In this document: piece by piece, positions 35,572-45,303 of the stretch
How positions within the stretch are numbered: the first letter of the stretch is position 1
Layout: each line of letters starts with the position of its first letter
Source: Bradyrhizobium sp.
Lineage (GTDB): Bacteria > Pseudomonadota > Alphaproteobacteria > Rhizobiales > Xanthobacteraceae
DNA: 64,000 bases
Assembly (NCBI RefSeq): GCF_022844465.1
Contig: NZ_JALHLP010000010.1
Location: forward strand, 62,001 to 126,000
Direction of reading: 5' to 3'
Made by a program: the position numbers and the translations under genes
The notes under the pieces: model-generated
What the model saw: the letters and a program-made list of their open reading frames with translations, nothing else
The model's database searches: none
What the model was told of the DNA's origin: nothing

Positions 35572-36237
35572 ATGTCCGCTTTTGCGATCGCGCGCCAGAA
35601 GATGGTGGATGGGCAGGTGCGTCCCAGCGACGTCACCGATATCAGGATTATCGATGCGATGCTGGCGGTGCCGCGCGAGGCCTTTGTCCCCGAAAAATCC
35701 AGGGCCCTGGCCTATCTGGACCTCGACCTCGAGGTCAGCGAAAGCGCGTCGGCCAGGCGTTTCCTGATCAAGCCGGTGGTGCTGGCGAAAATGCTGCAGG
35801 CCGCCGAAATCAGGCCATCCGACCGTGTGCTGGTGGTGGGCTGCGCCAGTGGCTATGCGGCCGCCGTGATCGCCCGATTCGCCGCAGAGGTGACGGCCAC
35901 CGAGAGCGATCCGGCGATGGCGGCGAAGGCAAGGGACATCCTGGCCCGAATCGGGGCTGAAAACGTCACGGTGCGGATCGCCTCGGCGGCGGATGGCGAT
36001 CCCGCGAACCCGCCCTATGACGTCATCGTGCTGAACGGGGCGACCGAGATCGTGCCGGAGCGGCTCAACCGGCAGCTGCGTGACGGAGGCCGGCTGGTCG
36101 GGGTCTTCGCCATGTCGCAGCCTCCGCGGGCGACCATCGTGACCCGTTCGCACGGGGATTTCGGGCACCGGACGCTGTTCGACGCGACGGCTCCGGTGTT
36201 GCCGGGCATGGTGCGCGCGCCCGCCTTCGTCTTCTAG
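35572..36237 (+). CDS. protein-L-isoaspartate O-methyltransferase-like protein (diverged)
   Basis: 221 residues from ATG 35572 with AGGG upstream. It has a Rossmann methyltransferase core with SAM motif VLVVGCASGYAAAV (86-99), and the N-terminus ARQKMVDGQVRPSDVTD is typical of the PCMT-like proteins found upstream of tolC in Rhizobiales. The GQTIS substrate motif of true PCMT is replaced by the segment SESASARRFLIKP. It may therefore not repair isoaspartate at all. The conserved position before tolC suggests an envelope or export link. Annotated as PCMT-family with uncertain substrate. Confidence 0.75.
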   Translation: MSAFAIARQKMVDGQVRPSDVTDIRIIDAMLAVPREAFVPEKSRALAYLDLDLEVSESASARRFLIKPVVLAKMLQAAEIRPSDRVLVVGCASGYAAAVIARFAAEVTATESDPAMAAKARDILARIGAENVTVRIASAADGDPANPPYDVIVLNGATEIVPERLNRQLRDGGRLVGVFAMSQPPRATIVTRSHGDFGHRTLFDATAPVLPGMVRAPAFVF

Positions 36238-36434
36238 CCGGTCGGCCGTTCCCACGCCCCGGCCCGGTTCCCCGCGCCCCAAAAATACTATTCGAAATCA
36301 TAGGTGTGGCCGGATTGCCCCACGTGAGGAGTTTCGGCGATGTTTGCCTGCGCAGGTAGTTTCGCCGGGCGCGCGGGCAGACTAAGGTCAGGCGCGACTA
36401 AGGTAGATCAGGGCTTGGTTAGGTCATCTCTGTG

Positions 36435-37880
36435 ATGATGTACCGACGAATAAGAATGAACGGATTGCCAGGAATGCTCGGAGTGAAGGCATTAGCCGTG
36501 GCCGCCGCTTCGGTGTTCCTGCCGCTGGCGCTGGGCTCGGTGTCGGCGCTCGCCGATACGATCGAGGCCGCGCTGGTGCGCGCCTACCAGAACAATCCGC
36601 AGCTCAATGCTCAGCGCGCCCAGGTGCGCTTCACCGACGAGAACGTGCCGCAGGCGCTGTCGGGTTATCGCCCGAGGGTTGCGGTCACCGCGAGCGCGGG
36701 CTTTCAATACACGGACACGCTGAGCACCGCTGGCGGCAACGCCAACACGCTGGTGCGCACCATCACCAACGGGACCAATGCGCCGCGCAGCGTCGGCACC
36801 ACCGTCACGCAGACGCTCTTCAACGGACAGCAGACCGCGAACCGGACGCGGGTGGCGGAGAGCCAGGTGTCGGGCGCGCGCGAGGCGCTGCGGGCGCTCG
36901 AACAGACCGTGCTGCTGCAGGCCGCCACTATCTACATGGACTATTTGCGGGACTCCGCCATCGTCGAGGTCCAGAAGAGCAACGTGCGCGTGCTGGAGCA
37001 GACGCTGAAGCAGACGCGCGACCGCTTCAATGTTGGCGAAGTGACGCGTACCGACGTGGCGCAGTCGGAGGCGCAACTGGCTGCGGGCAAGACGCAACTG
37101 CTGACTGCGGAAGCCAACCTGACCACGACGCGATCCAACTTTCGCCGCATCATCGGCAACGAGCCTCAGGCGCTCGCGCCGGGGTCGCCGGTCGATCGTT
37201 ACCTGCCTTCGACCCTGCCAAGCGCCGTCGAACTTGGTCTGACGCAAAATCCCAACGTCACTGCGGCGATGTTCGGCATCGACGTCAGCTACCTCCAGGT
37301 CAAGGTGGCCGAAGGCGCGCTGTTGCCGACCGTGACGCTGCAGGGCTCGGTGCAGCAGACCTATGAAAACACCCTGACAATATATCGCTCGTTCGGCGCC
37401 TCCGCGACCGCGCAGCTTTCGGTGCCGATCTATCAGGGTGGTGCGGAATACGCGCTGATTCGCCAGTCCAAGGAATCGGTGGCGCAGCAACGGCTCGTGC
37501 TCGAACAGACCCGGGATCAAACCCGCGCCAACGTGGTCACGGCATGGGGACAGCTGGTTGCCGGCAAGGCGCAGGTGCAATCGGCGCAGGCGCAGGTGGC
37601 GGCGTCCGAAATCGCGTTGAACGGCGTGCGCGAGGAAGCAAAGGCCGGGCAGCGCACCACGCTCGACGTCCTGAATGCGCAGCAGGCACTGGTGAATGCG
37701 CGCGTTGCGCTGGTCACCGCGCAGCACGGCCGCGTGGTTGCTTCCTATTCTGTGCTGGACAGGGTCGGGCGGTTGTCCCCGACCGTGCTTGGCTTGCCGA
37801 CGGCGGTCTATGATCCGAGTGTGCACTACCATCAGGTGCGCGACAGCTGGGCCGGCGTTCGCACGCCCGACGGCCGCTGA
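36435..37880 (+). CDS. tolC: TolC-family outer-membrane efflux/secretion protein
   Basis: 481 residues from ATG 36435 (GTG 36432, ATG 36438 and downstream ATGs are possible). The signal peptide ends near ALA/DT. Two OEP repeats follow, starting IEAALVRAYQNNPQLNAQRA, with TLFNGQQTANRTRVAES in the first and LSVPIYQGGAEYALIRQS in the second. It is the channel for type I secretion and tripartite efflux. No partner pump is adjacent, so it is probably the general TolC of the cell. The upstream PCMT-like and downstream popZ genes match a common alphaproteobacterial order. Confidence 0.92.
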   Translation: MMYRRIRMNGLPGMLGVKALAVAAASVFLPLALGSVSALADTIEAALVRAYQNNPQLNAQRAQVRFTDENVPQALSGYRPRVAVTASAGFQYTDTLSTAGGNANTLVRTITNGTNAPRSVGTTVTQTLFNGQQTANRTRVAESQVSGAREALRALEQTVLLQAATIYMDYLRDSAIVEVQKSNVRVLEQTLKQTRDRFNVGEVTRTDVAQSEAQLAAGKTQLLTAEANLTTTRSNFRRIIGNEPQALAPGSPVDRYLPSTLPSAVELGLTQNPNVTAAMFGIDVSYLQVKVAEGALLPTVTLQGSVQQTYENTLTIYRSFGASATAQLSVPIYQGGAEYALIRQSKESVAQQRLVLEQTRDQTRANVVTAWGQLVAGKAQVQSAQAQVAASEIALNGVREEAKAGQRTTLDVLNAQQALVNARVALVTAQHGRVVASYSVLDRVGRLSPTVLGLPTAVYDPSVHYHQVRDSWAGVRTPDGR

Positions 37881-38189
37881 GGTCTGAACGAATTGCCGCT
37901 TGCGGGGGCGAGCGGCGACGCCAGCGGTGATTCGGGCGCTTTGCTTGCAATCAATTATGGCGATGACGTACCCTTGACGGGGTGGGCTGAGCGATTCGCG
38001 TGGCGTGCTTGCATCTGGCGGGCGTGCGCGGGATTGCGTCGAGGGGAACAGGACCCCCGCGCTGATTGCGCCGGGCGGGCTTGATCTGGGGACAAGTCAG
38101 GCTTGTGCGATGAAAATCCCGGCCTGCATATCCGGAACCAGCGATTCCCCCGTGGCTTTGTGTAAAGTGCTTTCGATGTGGAGTCGGAG
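37881..38189. other. intergenic region tolC/popZ
   Basis: About 309 bases. Nothing recognisable apart from a possible TTGACG (37974-37979) without a matching -10, and the popZ ribosome-binding site GGAG just before 38190. Short open frames here have no coding character. Confidence 0.4.
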
Positions 38190-38939
38190 ATGACGCAACC
38201 TGCAAAGGTCGAAGAGCCCTCGATGGAGGAGATTCTGGCGTCGATCCGTCGTATCATCGCCGACGACGAAGCCAAGCCTGCTGGCGCCGAGAAGCCCGCC
38301 GGTGCCGCTGCCGTCGCCAAGCCGGAGGCTCCGGCCAGGCCGGCGGTGATGAAGGATATTCCGCCTTCGGCCATCGCTCCCGCCGCAAAGCCGGCGGCCG
38401 CGCCGAAGGCTGCGCCGCCCCCGAAGCCCGCTCCGCCGCCTCCACCGCCGCCCGAACCGGCCGCCGTCAGCAACAACCAGGACGATATCGACGCGATGCT
38501 GGCCAACCTCGACGCTGTTGCGCCCGAGGTGGCCATCAGGCCGGCAGTAGAGCCCGACGCCGACGTGTTCGAGCTCACCGACGACATGGCGTTGCCGGAT
38601 CCGCCCCCCGCCGCGCCGACCTTCAGCAAGCCGGAGCCGCGCGCCACCGTCGAATTTCCTGAAGTGAAGGCCTCGCGTCGCGAGCCGGGCTATGAGCCGC
38701 CACCGTTCGAAAGCGCGCAGCCGGCGCGGCAAATCCTGTCGCACTCGACCATTTCGGCCGTCGAATCCGCTTTCAATTCACTGGCCAACACCGTGCTGAG
38801 CAACAATGCGCGGACGCTGGAGGATCTGGTCAAGGAGATGCTGCGCCCGATGCTGAAGTCCTGGCTCGACGACAATCTGCCAGGGCTGGTGGAGCGGATC
38901 GTCAAGGCCGAGATCGAGCGGGTTTCGCGCGGGCGCTAG
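38190..38939 (+). CDS. popZ: PopZ-like polar organising protein (DUF2497)
   Basis: 249 residues from ATG 38190, with GGAG six bases upstream. It has the three-part PopZ layout: an N-terminal helix EPSMEEILASIRRIIADDE (residues 9-27), a long proline/alanine/acid-rich linker, and a C-terminal helical block ending LVERIVKAEIERVSRGR. PopZ forms a condensate at the cell pole that anchors ParB/parS and gathers signalling proteins. Its place just before valS is conserved in Rhizobiales and Caulobacter. Confidence 0.88.
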   Translation: MTQPAKVEEPSMEEILASIRRIIADDEAKPAGAEKPAGAAAVAKPEAPARPAVMKDIPPSAIAPAAKPAAAPKAAPPPKPAPPPPPPPEPAAVSNNQDDIDAMLANLDAVAPEVAIRPAVEPDADVFELTDDMALPDPPPAAPTFSKPEPRATVEFPEVKASRREPGYEPPPFESAQPARQILSHSTISAVESAFNSLANTVLSNNARTLEDLVKEMLRPMLKSWLDDNLPGLVERIVKAEIERVSRGR

Positions 38940-39243
38940 CCCGGTTGCAAGCGCAGGTTCGCTCCGAGCAGCAGGGTGCAACCTTGCTTGCCTCTCAGGA
39001 AGAGGCGCTCCACAAACCAACCATGGAGCGCACGTGGTCAGGCGTCATCAAACCCAGGCTATCTCGCGCCCAAATGCGCGCCAGCGGCCGCTGTCAGGTT
39101 GACTTGAGGCGCTGCGGCGGCTTTCTAGGGACCGTCCGGTGCCGATCACATCCGAACCGGGCGCTAGCTCGTTGTTTTGACGCGTTTTCTTTGGGAGAAC
39201 CGGCGACGGATTGGCCCGAAAACGCCCCTAACAGCCCGATTGC
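38940..39243. other. intergenic region popZ/valS
   Basis: About 304 bases. No T-box, riboswitch or repeat is visible, and the reading frames here lack coding character. It should hold the valS promoter, but I cannot place it. Confidence 0.4.
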
Positions 39244-42111
39244 ATGGCCATGATCGAGAAAAACTACCAGCCCGCCGATATCGAAAGCCGCGTGTCCCGA
39301 CTCTGGGAGGAGAGCGGCGCGTTCAAGGCCGGCCGCGCCGAACGGCGGGACGCGGCGCCCTTCACCATCGTGATCCCGCCGCCGAACGTGACCGGCTCGC
39401 TGCACATGGGCCACGCGCTCAACAACACGCTGCAGGATATTCTCTGCCGCTTCGAGCGGATGCGTGGCCGCGACGTGCTGTGGCAGCCCGGCACCGATCA
39501 CGCCGGGATCGCGACCCAGATGGTGGTCGAGCGGCAGTTGATGGAGCGTCAGGAACCCGGCCGGCGCGACATGGGCCGCGCAAAATTCCTCGAACGCGTC
39601 TGGCAGTGGAAGGCCGAGAGCGGCGGCGTCATTGTCAACCAGTTGAAGCGCCTTGGCGCCTCCTGCGACTGGTCGCGCGAGCGCTTCACCATGGACGAGG
39701 GGCTGTCGCGCGCCGTCGTCAAGGTGTTCGTCGAGTTGCATCGCGCCGGGTTGATCTACAAGGACAAGCGGCTGGTCAACTGGGATCCCAAGCTGCTCAC
39801 CGCGATCTCCGATCTCGAGGTGCAGCAGGTCGAGGTCAAGGGCAGTCTCTGGCACCTGCGCTATCCGATCGAGGGCGCGGCCTTCAACCCCGACGATCCC
39901 GCGACCTTCATCGTGGTCGCGACGACGCGGCCAGAAACCATGCTGGGCGATACCGCAGTCGCCGTACATCCGGACAACGAGCGTCTCGGGCATCTGATCG
40001 GTCGCCACGTAATCCTGCCGCTGGTCGGCCGCCGCATCCCTGTTATTGGCGACGACTACGCCGACCCCGAAAAAGGTTCGGGCGCGGTCAAGATCACGCC
40101 GGCGCACGACTTCAACGATTTCGAGGTCGGCAAGCGTCATGGCTTGCCGCAGATCAACGTCTTCGACCGCGAGGGCTGTCTGGCGCTCAACGAGAACGAG
40201 GACTATCTGCGCGGATTGCCCGAAGGCGCGCTGATGCTCGCGGAAGAGCTGCACGGCGTCGACCGCTTCGTGGCACGCAAGCAGATCGTGGCGCGGTTGG
40301 AAGATTTTGGCTTCCTCGAGAAGATCGAGCCCAACACCCATGTGGTGCCGCATGGCGACCGCTCCAACGTCGTCATCGAGCCCTATCTGACCGACCAGTG
40401 GTACGTCGACGCCGCGACCATGGCGCAGCCGGCGATCGCCGCGGTGCGCTCAGGCGCGACCGCCTTCGTTCCGAAGAACTGGGAAAAGACCTATTTCGAA
40501 TGGATGGAGAACATCCAGCCCTGGTGCATCTCGCGCCAGCTCTGGTGGGGCCACCAGATTCCGGCCTGGTACGGGCCTGACGGCAAGGTCTTCGTCGCCG
40601 AGACCGAGGAGGAGGCCGTCGGCAACGCGCTCGGCTATTACGTCGAGCAGGAAGTCATCACGGAAGAACAGGGCCGCGAGATGGCGCTCGACCCGGCCAG
40701 GCGCGAGGGCTTCATTGTCAGGGACGAGGACGTGCTCGACACCTGGTTTTCCTCCGCCCTGTGGCCCTTCTCGACGCTCGGCTGGCCCGAGAACGAAATT
40801 GACGTCCAACGCTATTACCCGACCAACGTTCTGGTCACGGGATGGGACATTATCTTCTTCTGGGTCGCCCGGATGATGATGATGGGTCTTCATTTCATGA
40901 AGGAGGCGCCGTTCTCGACCGTCTACATCCATCGCCTGGTTCGCGACGAGAAGGGCGCGAAGATGTCGAAGTCGAAGGGCAACGTCATCGACCCGCTCGG
41001 CGTCATCGACGATTTCGGCGCGGACGCGTTGCGCTTTGCGCTGGCGCGCGGCGCGGCCCACAGCCACGACATCAAGCTGTCGCCGCAACTGGTCGAAACC
41101 AACCGCAATTTTGCGACCAAGCTCTGGAATGCCTGCCGCTTCGCCGAGATGAACGGTTGCGAAAAGCCCGGTGGATTTGATCCAGCGGCGGCAACGGAAA
41201 CCCTGAACCGCTGGATCGCGCACGAAACCTCGCGCGCGGCGCGCGAGGTCTCCGAGGCGATCGAGAGCTATCGCTTCAACGACGCCGCCAACGCCATCTA
41301 CCGCTTCGTCTGGAACGTTTATTGCGACTGGTATCTCGAACTCGCCAAGCCGGTGCTGCTGGGCGGGGAAGGCGCGGCCAAGACCGAGACCCGCGCCATG
41401 GTGGCCTGGGCGCGCGACGAGATCCTGAAACTGCTGCATCCGTTCATGCCTTTCATCACCGAGGAACTGTGGGCGGTGACGGCCAGGCGCGAGGGTCTGC
41501 TGGTGCTGGCCGAATGGCCGCGCAAGCCCGGTGCGGTCAGCGCCGAGCAGGTCGCGGCGATGGCGCTGGCCGGATCGGGCGATGCAATGGTGGCGCTGGC
41601 CGCATTCGACGTCGGTGATTTCAGCGACCCTGCGGCCGAAGCTGAAATCGGCTGGGTGGTCGATCTCGTCACCGCCATTCGTTCGCTGCGCTCGGAAATG
41701 AACATTCCGCCGGCGACCCTGATCCCGCTAGCGCTGTCGGGGGCGTCAGCCGAAACCAGGGCGCGCGCGCAGCGCTCGAGCGATACCGTCAAGCGCCTGG
41801 CGCGGCTCTCCGATGTCACCTTTGTCGACCGCCCGCCGGAGGGCGCGGTGCAACTGCTGGTGCGCGGCGACGTCGTAGCGCTGCCGTTGAAAGGCGTGAT
41901 CGACTTTTCCGCGGAAGAAGCCCGGCTCGAGAAGGAAATCGCCAGGGCCGACGCCGACATCAAGCGGGTGGACGCCAAACTATCCAACGAAAAGTTCGTC
42001 GCCAACGCCCCGGACGAGATCGTCGAGGAGGAGAAGGAAAAGCGCGCAGCGGCTGTGGAGCGAAAGGCCAGGGTTCTGGAAGCGCTGGAGCGGCTGAGGA
42101 GCGCGGCGTAA
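39244..42111 (+). CDS. valS: valyl-tRNA synthetase
   Basis: 955 residues. A class I synthetase with HIGH-type motif HMGH at 54-57 (in [12 protein letters not shown]), the large CP1 editing domain ([17 protein letters not shown]), and KMSKS at 573-577. The anticodon-binding region and a C-terminal coiled-coil arm ([20 protein letters not shown]) complete the protein. It charges tRNA-Val and edits threonyl and other non-cognate products. ATG 39250 is an equally good start. Confidence 0.97.
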   Translation: MAMIEKNYQPADIESRVSRLWEESGAFKAGRAERRDAAPFTIVIPPPNVTGSLHMGHALNNTLQDILCRFERMRGRDVLWQPGTDHAGIATQMVVERQLMERQEPGRRDMGRAKFLERVWQWKAESGGVIVNQLKRLGASCDWSRERFTMDEGLSRAVVKVFVELHRAGLIYKDKRLVNWDPKLLTAISDLEVQQVEVKGSLWHLRYPIEGAAFNPDDPATFIVVATTRPETMLGDTAVAVHPDNERLGHLIGRHVILPLVGRRIPVIGDDYADPEKGSGAVKITPAHDFNDFEVGKRHGLPQINVFDREGCLALNENEDYLRGLPEGALMLAEELHGVDRFVARKQIVARLEDFGFLEKIEPNTHVVPHGDRSNVVIEPYLTDQWYVDAATMAQPAIAAVRSGATAFVPKNWEKTYFEWMENIQPWCISRQLWWGHQIPAWYGPDGKVFVAETEEEAVGNALGYYVEQEVITEEQGREMALDPARREGFIVRDEDVLDTWFSSALWPFSTLGWPENEIDVQRYYPTNVLVTGWDIIFFWVARMMMMGLHFMKEAPFSTVYIHRLVRDEKGAKMSKSKGNVIDPLGVIDDFGADALRFALARGAAHSHDIKLSPQLVETNRNFATKLWNACRFAEMNGCEKPGGFDPAAATETLNRWIAHETSRAAREVSEAIESYRFNDAANAIYRFVWNVYCDWYLELAKPVLLGGEGAAKTETRAMVAWARDEILKLLHPFMPFITEELWAVTARREGLLVLAEWPRKPGAVSAEQVAAMALAGSGDAMVALAAFDVGDFSDPAAEAEIGWVVDLVTAIRSLRSEMNIPPATLIPLALSGASAETRARAQRSSDTVKRLARLSDVTFVDRPPEGAVQLLVRGDVVALPLKGVIDFSAEEARLEKEIARADADIKRVDAKLSNEKFVANAPDEIVEEEKEKRAAAVERKARVLEALERLRSAA

Positions 42112-42203
42112 CCACCAATCCGTCATTGCGACCCGTTGGCTGTCCGCGGTGACGCTCGCCGCGATGCATGCCGGTTTTGTGGTCCGCCGTCAGCGGTCGA
42201 TCT

Positions 42204-42234
42204 GGAGTATGTCTCAACTCAAATAGGATACTCC
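42204..42234 (+). promoter_or_regulatory. leader inverted repeat before the hybrid histidine kinase
   Basis: GGAGTAT at 42204-42210 and ATACTCC at 42228-42234 form a perfect 7-bp inverted repeat. The right arm touches the likely ribosome-binding site (AGGA, 42225-42228) of the gene starting at 42239. A five-codon frame ATG-TCT-CAA-CTC-AAA-TAG sits in the loop. It could sequester the ribosome-binding site or be an operator. Confidence 0.35.
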
Positions 42235-42238
42235 GAAA

Positions 42239-43828
42239 ATGTCGACGCTCACCCCGCATGGCGCGAGCTTGCTGTGGAAGCCGGAACTGATCTGGCTGTA
42301 TGCCGTCTCCGACGCCATGCTGGCCATCGCCTTCTTCGCTACCGCGTTCGTCGTCGGGACCTTCGTGTGGCGGCGCCGCGATCTGATGTTCCGCGGCGTG
42401 TTCGGAACATTCGCCATCTTCGCCGCATTCTGCGGGATCAGCCGCCTGCTGGCGATCCTCACTTTGTGGGTACCGGCCTACGAGGTGGAAGGCCTTGCCA
42501 AGGGAGTCCTGGCGCTGATGTCAGTCGGGATCACGGCGGCACTGTTGCTGTCGCTGCCGCGGATCCTGGTGCAGCCGTCACGCACGCAACTTCAGCAGGC
42601 CAATGCGGCGCTCGAGGAGGAAATCCGGCAGCGGCGCAAGGCCGAGGCTCTTGTCAGGCGCTTCCAGGAGAACGAGGCCAACGAGGCCCAGGTCCGGCAA
42701 GCGCAGAAGATGGAGGCCGTCGGCCAACTCACCGGCGGCGTAGCCCACGACTTCAACAACATCCTGACCGTGATCACCGGGACCATCGAAATCCTCGGCG
42801 AAGCGGTCAAGGATCGTCCGCATCTGGTTCAGATCACCGAGATGATTGGTGCCGCCGCGGCGAGGGGGGCCGACCTGACGCGGCGCCTGCTGGCCTTCGC
42901 CCGTCGACAGCCGCTGCAGCCGCGCGACACTGACATCAACACCCTGATCATCGATGCGGTGCAGCTGCTGCGCCCGACCCTTGGCGCGCAGATCGAAATC
43001 GAGTCGATCCTGGCGCACGACTCTGCGCTGGCCCTGGTTGATCCCAGTCAACTCACGACGGCAATCCTCAACCTCGCCCTGAATGCACGTGACGCCATGC
43101 CTGAAGGCGGCAGGCTGACGTTCGAAACCGGGAATGTCGTGCTCGACGAAAACTGTCCCGGCCTGATCGGCGAGCTCAAGCCGGGCAACTACGTCATGAT
43201 CGCGGTGAGCGACACCGGGGAGGGTATCCCCGGCAACCTCCTCGACAAGGTGTTTGAACCGTTCTTCACCACCAAGGAGGTCGGAAAGGGATCGGGGCTG
43301 GGTCTCAGCATGGTCTACGGCTTCGTCAAGCAGTCGAACGGACATGTCAGGATCTACAGCGAGCAGAACCACGGCACCACCGTGAGGCTTTACCTGCCGG
43401 TGGCGGCGGGTGTCGCGGACGCGCTGGCCGCCGATTCTGGCATCCCGGGAAGCGGACATGGCGGCGAATCCATCCTGATTGTCGAGGACGACCCGCTGGT
43501 TCGCGAGTATGTCGTGACCCAGATCAGGCGTTTCGGGTACCACGCCATGGCCGCTGGCAACGCCGCCGAGGCGCTGGCCATCATGGATGGTCCCGAACGC
43601 TTCGATCTGCTGTTCACGGATGTCATAATTCCCGGCGGGCTAAACGGCCGCCAACTCGCGACCGAGGCGCTGAAACGGCGCCCGCAACTTAAGGTGCTCT
43701 ATACGTCGGGTTATAACGAGAACGCCATCGTCCATCATGGCCGGCTCGATGCTGGCGTGCTGCTGTTGCCGAAGCCCTACCTCAATTCCGATCTCGCGCG
43801 GATGATCCGGACCGCGCTGGCATCGTGA
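42239..43828 (+). CDS. hybrid sensor histidine kinase with ethylene-receptor-like membrane domain
   Basis: 529 residues. The N-terminal three-helix membrane domain (about 16-110) aligns with plant ETR1: SDAMLAIAFF beside ETR1 SDFFIALAYF, and FGTFAIFAAFCGISR beside FGAFIVLCGATH. By this alignment Asp25 and Cys65 are kept at the same numbers, while Tyr32 is Phe and the copper ligand His69 is Arg. A short coiled coil (about 112-160) leads to a HisKA domain with His170 in GGVAHDFNN, a HATPase domain (DTGEGIPG, GLGLSMVYGF) and a receiver with phospho-acceptor Asp461. No cognate regulator lies nearby. Confidence 0.9.
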   Translation: MSTLTPHGASLLWKPELIWLYAVSDAMLAIAFFATAFVVGTFVWRRRDLMFRGVFGTFAIFAAFCGISRLLAILTLWVPAYEVEGLAKGVLALMSVGITAALLLSLPRILVQPSRTQLQQANAALEEEIRQRRKAEALVRRFQENEANEAQVRQAQKMEAVGQLTGGVAHDFNNILTVITGTIEILGEAVKDRPHLVQITEMIGAAAARGADLTRRLLAFARRQPLQPRDTDINTLIIDAVQLLRPTLGAQIEIESILAHDSALALVDPSQLTTAILNLALNARDAMPEGGRLTFETGNVVLDENCPGLIGELKPGNYVMIAVSDTGEGIPGNLLDKVFEPFFTTKEVGKGSGLGLSMVYGFVKQSNGHVRIYSEQNHGTTVRLYLPVAAGVADALAADSGIPGSGHGGESILIVEDDPLVREYVVTQIRRFGYHAMAAGNAAEALAIMDGPERFDLLFTDVIIPGGLNGRQLATEALKRRPQLKVLYTSGYNENAIVHHGRLDAGVLLLPKPYLNSDLARMIRTALAS

Positions 43829-43879
43829 ATTCGTCCGGGTCGTCAAGACCGCGTTCTGAGGAGCGATTTCGTGCAAGTG

Positions 43880-44525
43880 ATTTGCTCGACGAGGCAAGGA
43901 ATTTGTTGCGCGCTCGCTGTGGCATTCTGACCCGACGGGCAAATCACCAAAAGTCTGTCGAGCCCTCGCGCGAAAAATATTTGGCTTTTCTGATAATCCG
44001 AACTGCCCTATAAGCCGCAGGTCTCTTCCCGGCAAGAGGGGCGATCGCGCGTCGTCACGAACGTGGGAAGGGATGCGGTGGACGCGGGCAGCGCCGGCGC
44101 GCAAGGGATCGCAGGGCGGATTTTCCGTGAGCGGCCCTCAAGCGCGCGATACGAACGGCGGTGCCCTGCGTACGGCAAAAGCGTGTGGTCCTGGCAACCC
44201 GTGGCTGGTGTCAAGCCGGCGGAGATTGCGAGAGCCCAACCGGGCTTTTCGCAATCGTCAATTCGCCGGCGATGGAGGCAAGACGAATTCGTCTCCAGGG
44301 AGAGCGCGCCATAAGCCGTCAACCCATTGCGCAGGGAATGCCGGCGTGCCCCGGCTGTACCTGTATGCTCGTGTGCGCCTCTTCTACCACCATTGCACAC
44401 GAGACCGCGGGTGCAGCAAGCACCCGGCATTCCCTGCTCCCTCTGTTTCGAGGGAGACAAGGTTCAACCACAGCAAACCTCGGGCGCAACACGCCGCGGG
44501 AACGCTACGTCGTGTTTGTCATGAA
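43880..44525. repeat. multi-hairpin intergenic repeat element
   Basis: A 0.6-kb stretch between convergent genes. It resembles a multicopy intergenic element of Bradyrhizobium-type genomes, recognised from its characteristic strings and the spurious proteins they encode. It contains a 12-bp imperfect hairpin at 44225-44255 (ATTGCGA-G-AGCCC / GGGCT-TT-TCGCAAT), 14-bp perfect arms GCAGGGAATGCCGG (44331-44344) and CCGGCATTCCCTGC (44424-44437), nested 9-bp arms CTCGTGTGC (44368-44376) and GCACACGAG (44395-44403), and TCCCTC/GAGGGA at 44438-44455. End points are approximate. Open frames within it are not considered genes. Confidence 0.65.
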
Positions 44526-44541
44526 CGTTTCGGCCTGGCTG

Positions 44542-45147
44542 TCAGAACGGCTTGCTGAGAAATCGCGATCCCTTCAACCCGTAGCGCCACGGCAGATCGA
44601 CCGCTTTGGTGATTCCGATCCGCACGCCGGTGACGATGTCGGGTTTGGCGAACCGCGCATGCAACGTGAACGGTGGAATGTCGAGCGGCACTTCATTGTG
44701 GCTGATGGTGATGCCAAGCGCCTGGCACAGCTTCCCCGGTCCCGAACACAGCGCGCGCTCGTCTTGCAGACCGCGGCGGCGGCGCATCGCGGCAAGGCCG
44801 TGGGTCGGCTGCAGCGCCCGGATCAGCACGGCGCTGGCCGAACCCTTGGCTTCGCAGACGAAGTTCACGCACCAATGGATGCCATAGGAGCGATAGACAT
44901 AGGCAAAGCCAGGCGGGCCGAACATCACGCGGTTGCGCGGCGTCGGCCCGTTGTAGGAATGCGCGGCCGGGTCGGTATGGTGATAGGCTTCGACCTCGAC
45001 AATGATGCCACCGACGTCGCCGACCAGCAGCGTCGCCCCGATCAGGTCGGGCGCGACCTCATGCACGCTGCGGCTGAAAAAGCCGCGTCTCAGCGGCTTG
45101 CCGAGGCGTGGGGCGGGGACTTCGGCCGGCTTGGGATTCTGAACCAT
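44542..45147 (-). CDS. DNA-3-methyladenine glycosylase (AAG/MPG family)
   Basis: 201 residues from the ATG at 45147; a 39-codon upstream extension looks non-coding. It has the single-domain AAG fold, with [20 protein letters not shown] (catalytic Glu in the VEVEAY motif), [15 protein letters not shown] and [11 protein letters not shown]. It removes alkylated purines such as 3-methyladenine, starting base-excision repair. It is divergent from lipA. Confidence 0.9.
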   Translation of the reverse strand: MVQNPKPAEVPAPRLGKPLRRGFFSRSVHEVAPDLIGATLLVGDVGGIIVEVEAYHHTDPAAHSYNGPTPRNRVMFGPPGFAYVYRSYGIHWCVNFVCEAKGSASAVLIRALQPTHGLAAMRRRRGLQDERALCSGPGKLCQALGITISHNEVPLDIPPFTLHARFAKPDIVTGVRIGITKAVDLPWRYGLKGSRFLSKPF

Positions 45148-45303
45148 TTTCAGGTGGGAATCGCGGTAGAAGGGGTGAAAGCCCTCGAGACGTTGCACAT
45201 TTCTGCTAGGGTTTGCGAGCGGGATGGCCGAAGGCCGCAATCGGGTTGCGGCCGAGGGCGGCACGGACTAGCTAAGGCATTCTCGCCAACATTCGGACTT
45301 AAC

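Noticed and set aside
37881-38189. 62-residue frame between tolC and popZ
   Set aside because: No ribosome-binding site, no domain, and unusual composition; treated as non-coding.
44008-44460. 150-residue minus-strand open frame
   Set aside because: It lies within the repeat element and resembles spurious proteins annotated from that repeat in other Bradyrhizobium genomes.
44161-45303. Upstream extension of the lipA frame giving a 700-residue protein
   Set aside because: The extra 381 residues run through the multi-hairpin repeat and antisense to the glycosylase gene; the composition is not protein-like and LipA is complete from ATG 45304.
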